This document shows, piece after piece, positions 40,204 to 60,600 of a stretch of 64,000 nt of DNA. Source of the stretch: Albula goreensis (taxonomy: Eukaryota > Chordata > Actinopteri > Albuliformes > Albulidae); contig CM040761.1 in the NCBI GenBank assembly GCA_022829145.1, forward strand, positions 18,635,245-18,699,244, written 5' to 3'. Under the pieces are notes generated by a model. That model did no database searches. It was not told the origin of the DNA and saw nothing but the letters and a program-made list of their open reading frames with translations. The position numbers and the translations under genes were made by a program. How positions within the stretch are numbered: position 1 is the stretch's first letter; every line of letters starts with the position of its first letter.

Positions 40204-41137
40204 ATCTGACCCCTTTGAGAGCTATCCTGGATATAAGAGGCCATTCTGTTTCTAATTTGGAGTCTGAAATTAATTCCAAGTGTTAGAGGAAAATTACAGT
40301 GTATATGTAAGGATTAATCCCAGAGGAAGTATTTGGATAAACACTTTGTAGCCTGTTTACTTAAGTAGGTGACTTCAAATGGTTTATTTAAATCTACTAA
40401 CTGCACCCAGTAAATAGTATTTAAAAAAAAAAAAAAATTCTCAGCAAAACTGTGTTGAGATTCATGCTCTCAGATGGCGTGGTCAGTGCCTGAGGAGTGT
40501 GACTACAGCTGGCCTAAAAAAGGCAGGGATTCAATAATGTTTAAGGCAGGAGTGAGCAGCTCGGCAACTCTATCAAGCTCCTCGCATCGGCAGAGACCAA
40601 ATCAGCCAGTTAATGCAGGCGACGGGGAGCCCGGTGCGCTGCGACGGTGAAATGGATCCTGGGAAAGGCATGGGACCCGTTGCAAAAGAACATGGAGATG
40701 GAGGACGTGCTACATTAAGCAATAATTGGATATGGCTCTGATTATGAAGACAGCCCATTTCACCGCGCTGGGGATGTCAGCGCGAGAATGCGGCCCTCCA
40801 TTTTCACTGGCTCAGATGGTTAGTTCAGATTAAGTGGGTAAATGGGATGCATACGTGTGCTCTCACACAGGCAGGCAGAACCGCGGAGCGCACTGTAAAC
40901 TGTCGTGGGAAAGTAATTTCACTATCTCCTGCCCTCCATACATATGTACTTATCATACATTAATGTCAAATCTGGTGGACTCCATTTGTTGTTTGAAAGC
41001 ATTGAAAGTACAACTTTTTAAGGTGTGCTGTGCTGTGCTTATTCAAAAACATGAAACCTCCATGAAGCATGATTGAAACCCAGGTAAATAAAGGGAACTT
41101 TTGATGAAACTTTGGCCATCCACTGTGAAAGACGGGA

Positions 41138-41225
41138 GTGTCAAATTCAAGTCTCAGAGGACCACAGCGTCTGCTGTGCTTTCAATCAGCAGCCAATTTA
41201 GACTGTGGAAACAAGGTGTTTGGGC
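41138..41225 (+). repeat. Degenerate dispersed repeat, copy C
   Basis: GTGTCAAATTCAAGTCTCAG followed by AGGACCACAGCGTCTGCTG aligns with the segment at 25449 at the TCAAAYTC and CAGYGTCTRC cores. Confidence 0.4.
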
Positions 41226-41257
41226 TGCTTAGCCAGTCAATGACTTAATCTCTTCAG

Positions 41258-41372
41258 TGCTGAAACACACCAGAAACCTGCGGGCTCTGCAGGCCAGTGG
41301 GACTAGCACATTATGCAGAGGCTCTTTCAGTGCCCCCTGGGGTCTGATACCCCTGCTGAGAACCCATGCAAG
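41258..41372 (+). other. Candidate exon, weak
   Basis: The acceptor-like AATCTCTTCAG ends at 41257 and the donor GCAAG|GTAAGTGA at 41373 is a near-perfect consensus. Between them one frame is fully open (2 bases, 37 codons, 2 bases; words LKHTRNLRALQASG and SFSAPWGLIPLLRTHA). It begins in the phase supplied by the candidate start at 17393-17417. No family is recognised. A minus-strand CTCF-like word overlaps it, so regulatory DNA is an alternative. Confidence 0.25.
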
Positions 41373-49600
<8,228 letters not shown>

Positions 49601-49658
49601 CCCTTCCAATCTCCCTTGAATTCCTGCTGTGAATTCCGGCTTGTTGTACTCACTGACA

Positions 49659-49672
49659 CCAGCAGGGGGAGC
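49659..49672 (+). promoter_or_regulatory. CTCF-like site, forward
   Basis: CCAGCAGGGGGAGC matches the CTCF core CCASYAGRKGGCRS at 13 of 14 positions (A for C at position 12). Confidence 0.4.
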
Positions 49673-49989
49673 TATTGCATCTGAACGACACCAGTCACAG
49701 CGTTCATCCAGTGAATGGCTCCTCCACGTCTTCAGGAGTGAGGTTTTGCGGGTTTTGCAGCTGAAACACACTTGAAATGGAGGGTCCCTCCTGCGTTATT
49801 TAAATGTCACTGCGTGGGTGGTGAGCGTGAAGAGTGGATCCAGAAAGCAGGGGGGGTGAGATGGGCTCAAACTGCCTTTGAGATGGGACACTTTTACTGT
49901 AATGACTAACAGCACCCTGCCACCCTGAAGTCCCATGGTTCCCTATATCTCTCCCTCGCATAGCACAGTTTAGAATCCACATCAGAGAG

Positions 49990-50086
49990 TAAGAGCACTA
50001 ATCTAGGATCAGTATTGACTTGTAGCTTATTGTGTATTGGGATATGAAATCAACAGGGGAAACCTGATCCTAGATCAGTGCTCTTA
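49990..50086. mobile_element. MITE-like short inverted-repeat element, 97 bp
   Basis: The left end, 23 bp starting TAAGAGCACTAATCTAGG, and the right end, finishing TAGATCAGTGCTCTTA, are inverted repeats with one mismatch. They enclose a 51-bp AT-rich middle. The outermost TA on both sides could be a TA target duplication (Tc1/mariner style). I recall a very similar GATCCTAGATCAG-ended repeat as abundant in salmonids and other teleosts. It carries no coding capacity. Confidence 0.75.
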
Positions 50087-50137
50087 TAGATTATATAAAT
50101 ATGGATGCAGGTTTTTTCTGGATGCAGTTTGATAATT

Positions 50138-50157
50138 GGGTGGGGGGTGGGGGAGGG
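50138..50157 (+). other. Very strong G-quadruplex motif
   Basis: G-runs of 3, 6, 5 and 3 are separated by single-base loops T, T and A on the plus strand, the most stable type of motif. Confidence 0.7.
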
Positions 50158-51345
50158 ATGCATATATCAATACGATAGCGAGTTCCTCTTTATTCCTTTG
50201 GCAGAAAACTGAGCACAAAATAATCTTTACATCAGTAAACTTTTCATTAATGTATAAGATATCTATAAAGTGATAATAAAAGACCTCCTTGTCAGTGTAT
50301 TACCATTGAGCTTTAAATTTTGTGGTCAGGGACCAGCTTGCTTTCGATATGAAATATATCAAAGGAATTATAGTGTTTGTGCATGCATATGTGTGTGGGT
50401 GTGCATGTACTAATTTTTTGCAACGTTGTAGTTTAAACCTTTTAATCTGCTCCAGCTGCTCACTGTACTTACACTGACTATTCATATCATGCAGAATGTT
50501 GTTAGGAAGGCAGAAACAAAGAAAACAACATTACAATTTTCAAATTCTAATTGATTCAGACCCAAAGGGTATAGATCCTGTCCCTGTTCTTTCCAATGCT
50601 TTGCTATCTTCATGCACATTTTATCAGATTTTCCCTTCGAGTGCCTTTTGAAGTTCTTTTTCAGCACTGGACTCCAGTAGGGGCAGCTCGGCCTTTGAAA
50701 GACTGCACTTCAAGGATTTCGCCACCACATGTGTTTTTCACCATTAGCCTCCATTTCAACAGCTCATCCAAACCAATATCTTCCATACGGGGACGCGCTT
50801 ACATTCGCTAATTAATAATAGAGGGAATTCATTATTTATTACTTACAGTGGAAGCTAAATACCTTCAGACTCAGCATAAACAGACTTAAAAATGCTTTAA
50901 TATGTTATTAACATAATTCACGGTAAAGTTCAGTGGGTTTGGAGATACACATTTTTTATTGAACTTTTTATGTTTATAACAAGGACCCTGGGGATATCTT
51001 ACACCTCTCAGGCTCCCAGGCAGCCAGGATGTAACTCTGCTCCATACGCTTTGTTGGAAAAAGATGTTCAATTCCACCAAAACATCCCCCACTACCTTTC
51101 TCTGGGCTTTATTTCATGTCAGTTATGTGCCTAAAAATGAACCCCTTTGATTTTTTGGCCCGGTGGATGGAGTGCCTAATGCATTCACCCAGACAAGCTG
51201 TCACATTGTTAATCAGGGCTTGATGTCTGAAAGGCGTTAAGGCCATCTCAGCCCCCCGCATCCCTTTCCGGAGTGATATCAGCCATGCTTGTTTATTCTT
51301 TAACACACCGTAATTAATTATGGAGACCTCTGATTTGGACGGAAG
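50158..51345. other. Gene-free stretch
   Basis: AT-rich, no repeat or exon recognised. ATTAATTATGG-type words occur just before the minisatellite. Confidence 0.5.
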
Positions 51346-51862
51346 GCAGCTGCAGTAATGGTGATCTGCTGTGATGGTGATCTGCTGTGATGATGAGTTG
51401 CAGTAATGGTGAGTTGCAGTAATGGTGAGCTGCAGTAATGGTGAGTTGCAGTAATGGTGATCTGCTGTGATGGTGATCTGCTGTGATGGTCAGTTGCAGT
51501 AATGGTGATCTGCTGTGATGGTGAGCTGCAGTAATGGTGATCTGCTGTGATGGTGATCTGCTGTGATGGTCAGTTGCAGTAATGGTGATCTGCTGTGATG
51601 GTGAGCTGCAGTAATGGTGATCTGCTGTGATGGTGATCTGCTGTGATGGTCAGTTGCAGTAATGGTGATCTGCTGTGATGGTGAGCTGCAGTAATGGTGA
51701 TCTGCTGTGATGGTGAGCTGCAGTAATGGTGATCTGCAGTAATGGTAAGCTGCTTGATGGTGATCTGCAGTAATGGTGGTCTGTTGTGATGGTGAGTTGC
51801 AGTAATGGTGATCTGCAGTTATGATGATCAGCTGCAGTAATGGTGAGCTGCTGTAATGGTGA
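51346..51862. repeat. 16-bp minisatellite with 80-bp higher-order repeat
   Basis: There are about 32 units of a 16-bp consensus in two main forms, GATCTGCTGTGATGGT and GAGYTGCAGTAATGGT. In 51481-51660 the five-unit block recurs exactly every 80 bp, marked by CAGTTGCAGT at 51491, 51571 and 51651. The long minus-strand open frame across it is an artefact of the repeat. Confidence 0.97.
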
Positions 51863-54800
51863 AGAGGCATTGGGGCCGGCTGGGTGGTGTGCTCTGTACT
51901 CCAGAGTCTAAGTGGCAGAGTTTGGCGTGTGAGCTGCCAACCGTGTTTGGCTTTTCTAAAGACTGGATATTTGGATATCTTGCTGAATTTTGAAGTTGGA
52001 TGTGTCATGTACCAATGGAGCATCATACAAGCCATGTGCATGTGTCTGATTCAGGGAATGTGCTTTGTATGCACAATACTGCTTCCACCTTTTTCACCAC
52101 TGCCTGCATGTGTATACTCTCTATAAGAGATTCTTTCATCTCAGCTTGATTAAATAAAGATTCCATTTTATTTCAAGTCAAATTGCTGCATTGAGAAAAT
52201 TGCAGTGTTAGGTGTAAGTTCAGCTAATTTCCAACACTTCAGCACTCAACCTGTATCTGTGTTTATTTGATTCTATTCCTGAAGAGAATAAAGAGTTTAT
52301 AGTATGAAGGAAACAAACATATTTTTATAGTATCAAGGAAGCAAAGATATCTTTAGCCACAGTGGATCTAACATTGTTAAGCATGCAGAATACTGACAGA
52401 TACTAGGCTACGTGATGATGCAACTCTCTGATGTCATGAACTTAAGTATAAATACTATAAACCATCCAGGTATTAATTCTTGTGTTCTCTGAATGGAGTC
52501 TTTGTACTCCCCCAGTTAGTACCTTGTACCTACAAATGTGTTACACTGTACTTGAACTGTACCCACTACCATATAAGTACATAGTAGTTAATGGCCTCTT
52601 AATATAAAGGGGGACCAGAGATCCTTCGGTGCTTGGTGCACAGGTTTGTTAATAGTTACATGTAATAGAGCCTGACATGGCACACTGGCACATTCCAATT
52701 CCCCCTTGGGGGGTTTGTTGTGCCCAGCACAGCCCTTGCAAAGCGGTTTACTTTCTCCTGTATCCATTCATAACACTGACAACAACAACGCCTAAATCAA
52801 TTTGGTGTAATGAACGCACAGCACTTGTTTGTGGTACCTGCTGTGATTCTGATGAGACTCAAACGCATGGTAGAGCAAGGAGTGCCCACAACCGCCCCGC
52901 CTGGTCATTAAAACATAAAAAGCTGTTCATTGAGGAGAATCTTAATTAGTTTATATCCAAGCATTCACTTTTCTCATTTCTCACTTTGTGTGAATGGTAT
53001 CCATTGGCTTGTGATATTATTAAGTTCAATTCCCACACCTACCTCAGGGTACCCTAACCACCTACTCAGGGTCATTAGAGGAAACACTTTTCAGCCAAAC
53101 AATGGCAGTCCGGTAATGGAGTTCCCCATTCCTGCTTCAGTCCAGACCAACAAACAACCCTTAGGCAAAACTACTTATGCTCTGTGGTTAGGGGATGAAC
53201 ATGTTGCAGAAGTTGTATCTATCATAACTAAATCATTGCAGTTGAACTCTGGTTTGGGAGATATGTGAAAGATTTGACTGCTGTGCAGTTTTACCTGGGG
53301 TCAAAGGTCATACTGAAAGACCCACTTATGTGGAGGAGTTCTCAATGGCTGCTTCCTCCTCAAACATTTCCACTGGTTTGTGTGAAAGATAGCAGATTCA
53401 CAGTTAGCGGGCACATATTGCAAACATGGTAAATGTTTAATGACAACTCCCACACAACTACACACATATTTCATCGCATTTTTGAGTAGATTCCTTTAAC
53501 TTTCCTGACAGGTAGCTCTGAAGCCTACATCTCATTCCGTTGCTAGGAGCGACACATAAGAAAGCTTACTCCTCACAATAAATATTTATCTGCAGGCAGG
53601 CAAAATTAATTTTAACGGCCACGGTTGTGCCAGCCAACACTGACGGTCCTCAACAGAAGAGATTTATATGACAACCGGAGGCCAGCATGAAATCGGACTG
53701 AGAGGGTTTGTCTTGTAAATCTACAGAGCAGATAAGCGGAAGGTGATTGTTGAACAAGGAGCCATACCACCAGGTACAGAGAATCATATATAAAAACAGT
53801 GGGCTGATGTTTACAGGTCCTTTCTTGCAAAACTCCAAAATTAAAAGACATGTGAAATCCAAAACTGGGTAGTGCACAGAACACAGCGGATGAGCAATGT
53901 TCCAACCACCCAAGTACATCACTTTCTCAACTCTCAAACCGTCAGTCATGCATTTTAAGTCACGGATGACTTCGTTTCGATTTGAAGCTGAGTGAATCCC
54001 TCAGTACGCTTCACTCCTTGGAAGGGATTCATAATTATATGTGTGTTATAATGATGTCTTATGCACAGCCATTGATTTGCAAAGCCAAAAAAAAGCTGCT
54101 TTTGTTTTATGGCAGCTCTTGCATTTGGTAGACATGACTGCGTGCACAGGCGATAGGACAGAGCTGAAGCTCCGGCCACATAGGGACTGTCATTCCAACA
54201 GCACTGGTGCGCTGTGTGTTAATGTGTCCGTCACACTTAGTTTGTCCCCAAGGTTTGGCTGCTGACAAAAACACAGCCATCTCAAGGACATGCTAATGAT
54301 GAGAATCAGTACAGGTCTTCTACCCCAGGAACGGCAAAGAAAAAATGTACAATACAACTGACAGCGATTATACGTATCTGTTATACTTATTTGCACAGTT
54401 GTATAATTTTGTACAGTTCCACAATAGTTTTATTTTTGTTTGTAAAGCAGACAGCACTTGAAAATATATTTGTTAGAGCTTTCAATTATGGGGCTGTTTT
54501 TTGTGCCAACACTTAATCATTTTGACAATGTTTGCCTCTTCAGTGGCACTTTTTACTGTCTCCTTTGCTCTGCGTTTACAGCTGCTCCGTAGACAGGCCC
54601 CGTAAGGGAGGACAGGAAAGAAAGGCCACACAATGGAATTGTGATCTTCAACAAATGTGGGCTGATTCAGTGGGGTAAAGTGTCCAGCGATGAGTCCGGG
54701 ATAAAGTGGAGGGTTTTGAGTGGCAGCCATTTTTGCTTTTCATTTATTACTGTCATTACTTTCCGGGCCCTGCTGCTGAAGAGGGAAGCAGCCTTGAAAA

Positions 54801-57206
54801 GGCCCTTTTTTTCTTTTGAGTGGCAGCTGCAGCTTTTCAGAAATTTATTTCTTCTTCTTCTTCTTCTTCTTCCTGTTAGAATATATTTTTGGTGTGCATT
54901 GAGAGCTGCATATATTGTCAGCCATCTTCTTTAAGATGAATTAAAAATGCCTGAAACTTATGATAACCTCTGCTTGGTAACCCAGTGAGACCATCCACTG
55001 CTAGAGATGGAAGACTGAAGCTATCCATCCCATACCTCAGATTTTACCCTCAGACAACACAGCTATAATAATTGGAAGCTTTCTCGCAATACTTCTCCAT
55101 GTTCCCTTTCTGCCGCATGTTCATTTAAGTAGTATAGAAGAAAGGCCTCCCTAAGGTTTACACACTGTTAGTATATACAGGAGATATATAAAGGGGTTGG
55201 TTTAATCAACCGGGATTCACTGTGAGCATATCCCCTGCTGAGTGAATGGGTGAGGTCGAGTTAGGAACAAACGTGATGGCACCATGGATCTTTTTATATT
55301 TCCTTTCCTCTGATCTCAGCTGAGGCGTCATTACTGTCGTCGCTCACATGTGTCTCTGTGTGAGATCCTGACCAGCTCCGGGGCATATGGGTAATGCGCC
55401 CAGCTTCCTGTGGAATTAGGGCCACTTTCTCGTGTCAGCAATTCCGCATCAAAGTTGGATTCTCTGGGAGCATCCTTTTTTCCCCCCAAGATTTGGCTTC
55501 CTGGGTTTATGGATTTAGTTTCTCAGTAAGCTGTTCCTGACAGGCTAGGAAACCTGCTTTAACTCTGATGGCTTCTCTCAACCTTTTTTTTAACCTTTGC
55601 AGGCAGAAAAATATAAGGAGAATGTTTCTGGGAACTCACCTTGAAGAATGTATTTGTTGGTTTCTGAAATACCTGATGCTGTCCGTCCTTGTCAGAGGTT
55701 AAACAATTCATGAGTGTACGCTGACTTTGTGTTGACTCTTGTATACTTGAAAACAAACAGATTTGCAGGACATGTGTGTCCATGCAAAGTTAATATCACT
55801 AATTCTGATTTTGAAATTGACATAAGAAACAGTTACTCAAGGTAGGGCTGGTTCTCCTTTCTCTTACCTTTAGGGGGACAGTGTCTGGTTTGTATTCCCC
55901 TTTGTGTATTCTCACTCATGAAATGGCGATGACTGTTTTCTTTGAAAAGGTAAATCAAACATTAAAATATTAAATGTGATGTAAAGATGTGTGTGAGGTC
56001 TGTATTGAGTAAAACAGAAAATCCATCTCTTTTCAACAGATATTTGATTTTTCCACATTGTACTCCTTAGAAAAGACATCTTGCTTGGTAAATTTGTTTT
56101 CATACAATTAATTTCTGGACAGCAATATTACTTTTTTGCCAGTTGTAAGTGCTGTGTTTCACTGGTCACTTTTTTGCCTCAGTGATAGTAAGACATATCT
56201 GCATATACTTGTTCCGGTTTCATATCCAATTTAGATCAGTTGTACAGTCCGTAAATTAGTTTTCGTGGTTTTTTTCTCTGAGATTAAATATTGTCCAAAG
56301 CCAAAATACAGTTCAAAAGGAGTATATATTTAATATCCTGACACTATTACAGTATAAAACAGACAAATCAGATCACCAGCAGGGTGCAATTATGGAGCGA
56401 TTTCTTATCTTTGTCAATCTTCAGCAGTTTCACTCTTCACAGAACGCTTCTCCATTGCACAAACACAAGTACACAAATGCACCATGCTGATGCGTATCAT
56501 TTTTCCATGTATGTCACTATTTAATATACAATATATCACTCTTCAAACATTCAGACGCTGCGCTGTGTTGACTAAATAATGTACAAACATCCACAGGGGT
56601 GAATTATATTTAAGCATAAAACGGATGGATATGTGGGGAATTATGTGATGCCTATTTTCAAGACGTTTATTCATGATACTGTCTGCTGGCTTCCACAAGG
56701 CACACGAGTATTTACTTTCATAACTAAAGAGTAACTTACGAAACCAAGAGATGGCCTGTTTTGCTGTGTCACAACCCTGTGATTCTCCTCCATGGCATGT
56801 GAACCCCTCATCAGTTCCAAATCCTTCTGCTAGACTCTGGCTAACGTGTTTATCCACCAGAGCAGTGCTTACAGAAGACAGGAAATGATTCATCGAACCG
56901 ACATATTCCCCCAGCCGCATTTCTCTCTCAACTGGAGATTCCCTTTGATATGGGCTGGGAAAGAGAAAGAAAACAACCTCCTTTTTATTTGAAATTATCC
57001 TTATTAATCTTTCACGCTGCAAGATATGTACTGAGCTTTGAAGAAATAAGAAGCATTTTCTCAGATTTTTTCCTTAATGCCGCACTAAAAACAGCTCAGA
57101 TCATGGAAGTTAGACTCCAGACCGAGACTGGCTGCTACAGCCAACATCTCTCACATTCTCTTCATCTCATGACTTCAGCCCTCTCTCATGTGAAGCTGAT
57201 GAGCTG
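51863..57206. other. Gene-free stretch
   Basis: No gene is recognised. It contains an imperfect 28-bp tandem duplication near 52298-52353 and a (CTT)n run at 54850-54872. Open frames are short or, at 56543-57022 on the minus strand (159 codons), without recognisable domain. Confidence 0.5.
54850..54872. repeat. (CTT)n microsatellite
   Basis: Seven to eight CTT units. Confidence 0.9.
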
Positions 57207-57269
57207 CTGTTTCATTGCATGCTGAGGAGATTATCAACATTCCCTTTCTCTTATGGCAATGCAGAATGT
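57207..57269 (+). repeat. 63-bp direct repeat, copy 1
   Basis: It begins CTGTTTCATTGCATGCTGAG and matches 57550-57612 at 59 of 63 positions without gaps, at an offset of 343 bp. Confidence 0.9.
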
Positions 57270-57549
57270 TCACTGAACCCTCGTTAAGCCAGACTAATTG
57301 GGGAAAAGGGAGTATGATATAACCGATAGTACGATATAACCGGGTGAAAATAAAAAAAACACACAGTAGTCCCATCTTGGCTGTGGTACGAAGCCATATT
57401 TATTCAGAGTTTGGTGTAAAACAATACATTATACTCTATACTCTACCAGCTACATCAGACCAGCTTACCTGCTGACCAGTACTATTCCATCACACCCAGG
57501 CACACTCTTTGTTATTCAGGCAAGGCATCTGTCCTCGGCACACAGTCCA
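57270..57549. mobile_element. Possible inserted transposon fragment between direct repeats
   Basis: Just inside the first repeat lies TCACTGAACCCTCGTTAAGC, followed by a 17-bp imperfect tandem (AGTATGATATAACCGAT, AGTACGATATAACCGGG). CCTCGTTAA-type ends are seen in pogo/Tigger-like DNA transposons, but no matching inverted end was found on the other side. The assignment is tentative. Confidence 0.25.
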
Positions 57550-57612
57550 CTGTTTCATTGCATGCTACGGAGATTATCAACATTCCCCTTCTCTTATGGC
57601 AATGCAGAACGT
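57550..57612 (+). repeat. 63-bp direct repeat, copy 2
   Basis: This is the second copy of 57207-57269, with four substitutions. Confidence 0.9.
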
Positions 57613-60600
57613 AATGTATGACACTGTTTATAAAATATCACAATATGGTACCTGCTGAGTGGTATTTCAGCTCTGTACCCTTGAGCAATGTCCTTCATCA
57701 GAAACCTTTAATAAACATCCAGCCGTATAGTGGATAGTGTGTAAAAAGTAAGCTGGCTAAGGATCTCTGGGTAACGATGTTCAGTAAATGTCTAAAAATT
57801 GCTGTAAACATTGATGGTATTCCTCACAACAGCAGCTATCATTTTCTCAGTGAAACTGAATGGGCCAGTCCATGAAGATTTTTATGGTTTCTTCCAAATC
57901 TGTCCCATAACTCCCAGGTTTAACAATGTATCATTTGCTTAATATATGGTATCGCTCTTAAAGCTGATATTGTTTAAGAGCCATGATTCTCCGCTTTCCA
58001 TCTGAATGCTTAAGTCAAAATATGCTGTAAGATCAAAAAAGAAAAAGAAAGTCACATGCTGAAGCAGGTCGGCAGGCAGGTGCCGTGGCCAGCAGGAAGC
58101 ACTGGTTAAGGGATGAAGCTCCACTGGAACCAGCTACCTGCAGGATAAGGGCAGGTACATGCCAACCAGCTCACATGATCTCCCCTCTGTGCCTGACATG
58201 ACAGTATATGGGAACGTGTGTGTACTCACGTTTGTGGGTGTGTACATGGACAATTGGGAATTTTGAAGAACGTGGGTGGTGTTGCTGCTGAGAAGGGGCT
58301 AATAAGATTGGCACACCCTGAAGAAAGCACCCTGCTGGGACAAGATGGAGTGAGAGCTGCGAACGCTAAAGGAACAGTTAATTGTTTTTCTTTTAGTGCA
58401 TCATTACTGCCAGAGGAACACCTTCATTTTGTAGGTTGTTCATGTGGTACATTACATTGGTGATATCGAGTGCATCACACAGGCATATATACTATTTAAA
58501 TACTGTATAGAAGCATTTTGTAATAGCGTGTTTTGTTGTCATGATGATTATGATAATGATGGTGATGATGATGATGACAGTGATGATAAATCTTATCTTT
58601 AAAGAGAAACTACATATTATAAGCCTCTCATACATAATTTAATGTACTCAGATAATTCAACAAATTTACATTGTGGTTGCAGGACTTTTGTATATTACAT
58701 TGTAATTACTAATCAATTATGTTGCAGTTGACAGAATTGAATTGTATTGTCTGTGTTTTTAAGGCAAAAGGTGATTTCTTTGTTCCAAAACCTGCACAGT
58801 ACTATTGCTCCTATAAAACATACACAGAGTCTTTTGCTAATGCTTCAGGCAAGTCAATTGAACATTACATATAAGCTGTGCAGTTTCTCTGTCAAAATAT
58901 TTTGACCCCTCCTGATTGACTGCTCCTTGTGTTTGTGTGCAGCTCTTTTCCTCTGCTCATGCAACACTCAGTCACATTTCATTGAGGTGCCAAGCCATGT
59001 CTTACCGTGTAGAGCTCATCTGTGCAGCTGCTATCTGTCACACATGGATAATGATTCTGGCACTCATCTTAGAGAGGACAGCAAAATATAACACTCCCAC
59101 CCCCCTGATAAAACTATCCAGCTACTCTTCACCTTCAGCTTATTGTCTTATAATCCTGAAAAAAAGCAAGAGTGACAAAAATATCCGTCAGTATGACACA
59201 GATCTAAACTGAGCCTCTTATTCCCGTGCAGTAGCTGGCTGCGTTCATTTGTTACTGTCAGTCTCTCACTCTGGTTTACAGTGCTCTGGTGGTGTGTGCT
59301 TCCTGGGTTTGGCGCTATCTGCTCTCTCACTGTGTTTGCATTTTCTCTACCTTGCCACAAGCTGTACTGTTTGGTGGGGTGTGTGGGAAGGAGCCGTCCT
59401 TGGCTAGGTGTGCATTCACAGCTTCCCACCAGGCATATGCACGTGGAAGCACTCCATGCATATACGGGATGAAATTAACATATGCACTAGCCTTTTTATG
59501 CGTATGTTTGTACTGTGCCAGGATTCATTTTAGAGTCATGCATCACTTTCATTAAAAACATGATATTTCAGAGTGTCATATCTCAGCCATTTCTGAACTA
59601 ATGTTGACAAAACCATGTGAACTCAGGGCAGTGTACCCTCTATGTTCACGAGAATCAGTTTGCTAGCTTATATTGAAAAGATGTGATGAAAATGTTCAAT
59701 TTGCTCTGTAGTTCTTTCAGTCCTTTTTCTGAATGGATTTTCATGAAATTCCACAGATTTATTTGCCAAAATATTTCGAAGAGTAAGGTATGAAACCATT
59801 CTGGTATAAAACCATTCTGGAAGCCACAAAAAGACCTGCAAACTGTTCTCACCTGGGTTAAAACCAGTGTTTGTGACTTCAGCATCAGAAATAAACTGGC
59901 CAAAAATGGGATTCACAACAAAATAACAAGACCGAAACCACCGGGCACTCAGAAGAACATGAATAATTGTCTCACCTTTGCAAAGAAAGGGCTCCATTCA
60001 GACAGCCAGGGTGGGATCTCCACAGCTGGGAAACCTCCACCTCACCAGGGCTGATTCAGATTCAGTCCCTGCACCTCAGAGAGAAAGATCCATGATTCAT
60101 TCTGTCACCACATTAAGATGGCGCTCATTTCAGCTAAAGGAATCCCTCAGAATTTGATGAAAGTGTTTTCATCTGGAAAAAGAAGATATGCATATGTAAA
60201 ATATACAGTGGATGACTGCGTCCATTACATTACAGAGGCTGACAACACAGCATGCATCTCTAAGACATATTTCCTGTTGGAGCTTTAAGGTGAAGGGAAT
60301 GGAGATTGTCTGTTATGTTGTCCATAATTTCAGTGGTGAAATGGGGTAGCTAAACAACCTAGCAAACAGTATTAATGCTGAAGCAGGTTTCCCAGTCAGA
60401 CATAAACCACAATGGATCCTTGTGTGAGAACCTGAATATTTATCCAGCTGGAGCAGTCATCTCTCCTTCTGAAACAGAACAAATTCGTTCAGCTTAGCAG
60501 TTCTGTTTGTAAAAATAACAATAAAGAAAATAACAGACTGCATGCATTCTGATACAAAGATTCAATTACAAAGCAGAATTTGTCACCAAGTTGCAAGAAT

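Larger units (their letters stand above)
37520..41257. other. Low-repeat stretch, possible regulatory DNA
   Basis: No gene is recognised. Sequence at 38380-38870 is repeat-free and AT-rich with TTTAATTACTTTG and CTTTAATTAAGG-type words. 40560-40850 is similar but more GC-rich. A minus-strand open frame at 39463-39969 (168 codons) has no recognised domain. It also contains a GA-rich run (38889-38983), a (TG)n (40167-40201) and a poly-A near 40424-40437. Confidence 0.4.

Noticed and set aside
51490-52041. 183-codon minus-strand open frame
   Set aside because: It lies mostly within the 16-bp minisatellite; the ITADHHYCN-type repeats are the translated array, not a gene.
53015-53075. GTTCAATTCCC word as a tRNA B box
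   Set aside because: No A box, acceptor stem or anticodon arm can be drawn around it.
56543-57022. 159-codon minus-strand open frame
   Set aside because: No recognisable product and no good splice or promoter context; its length is compatible with chance.
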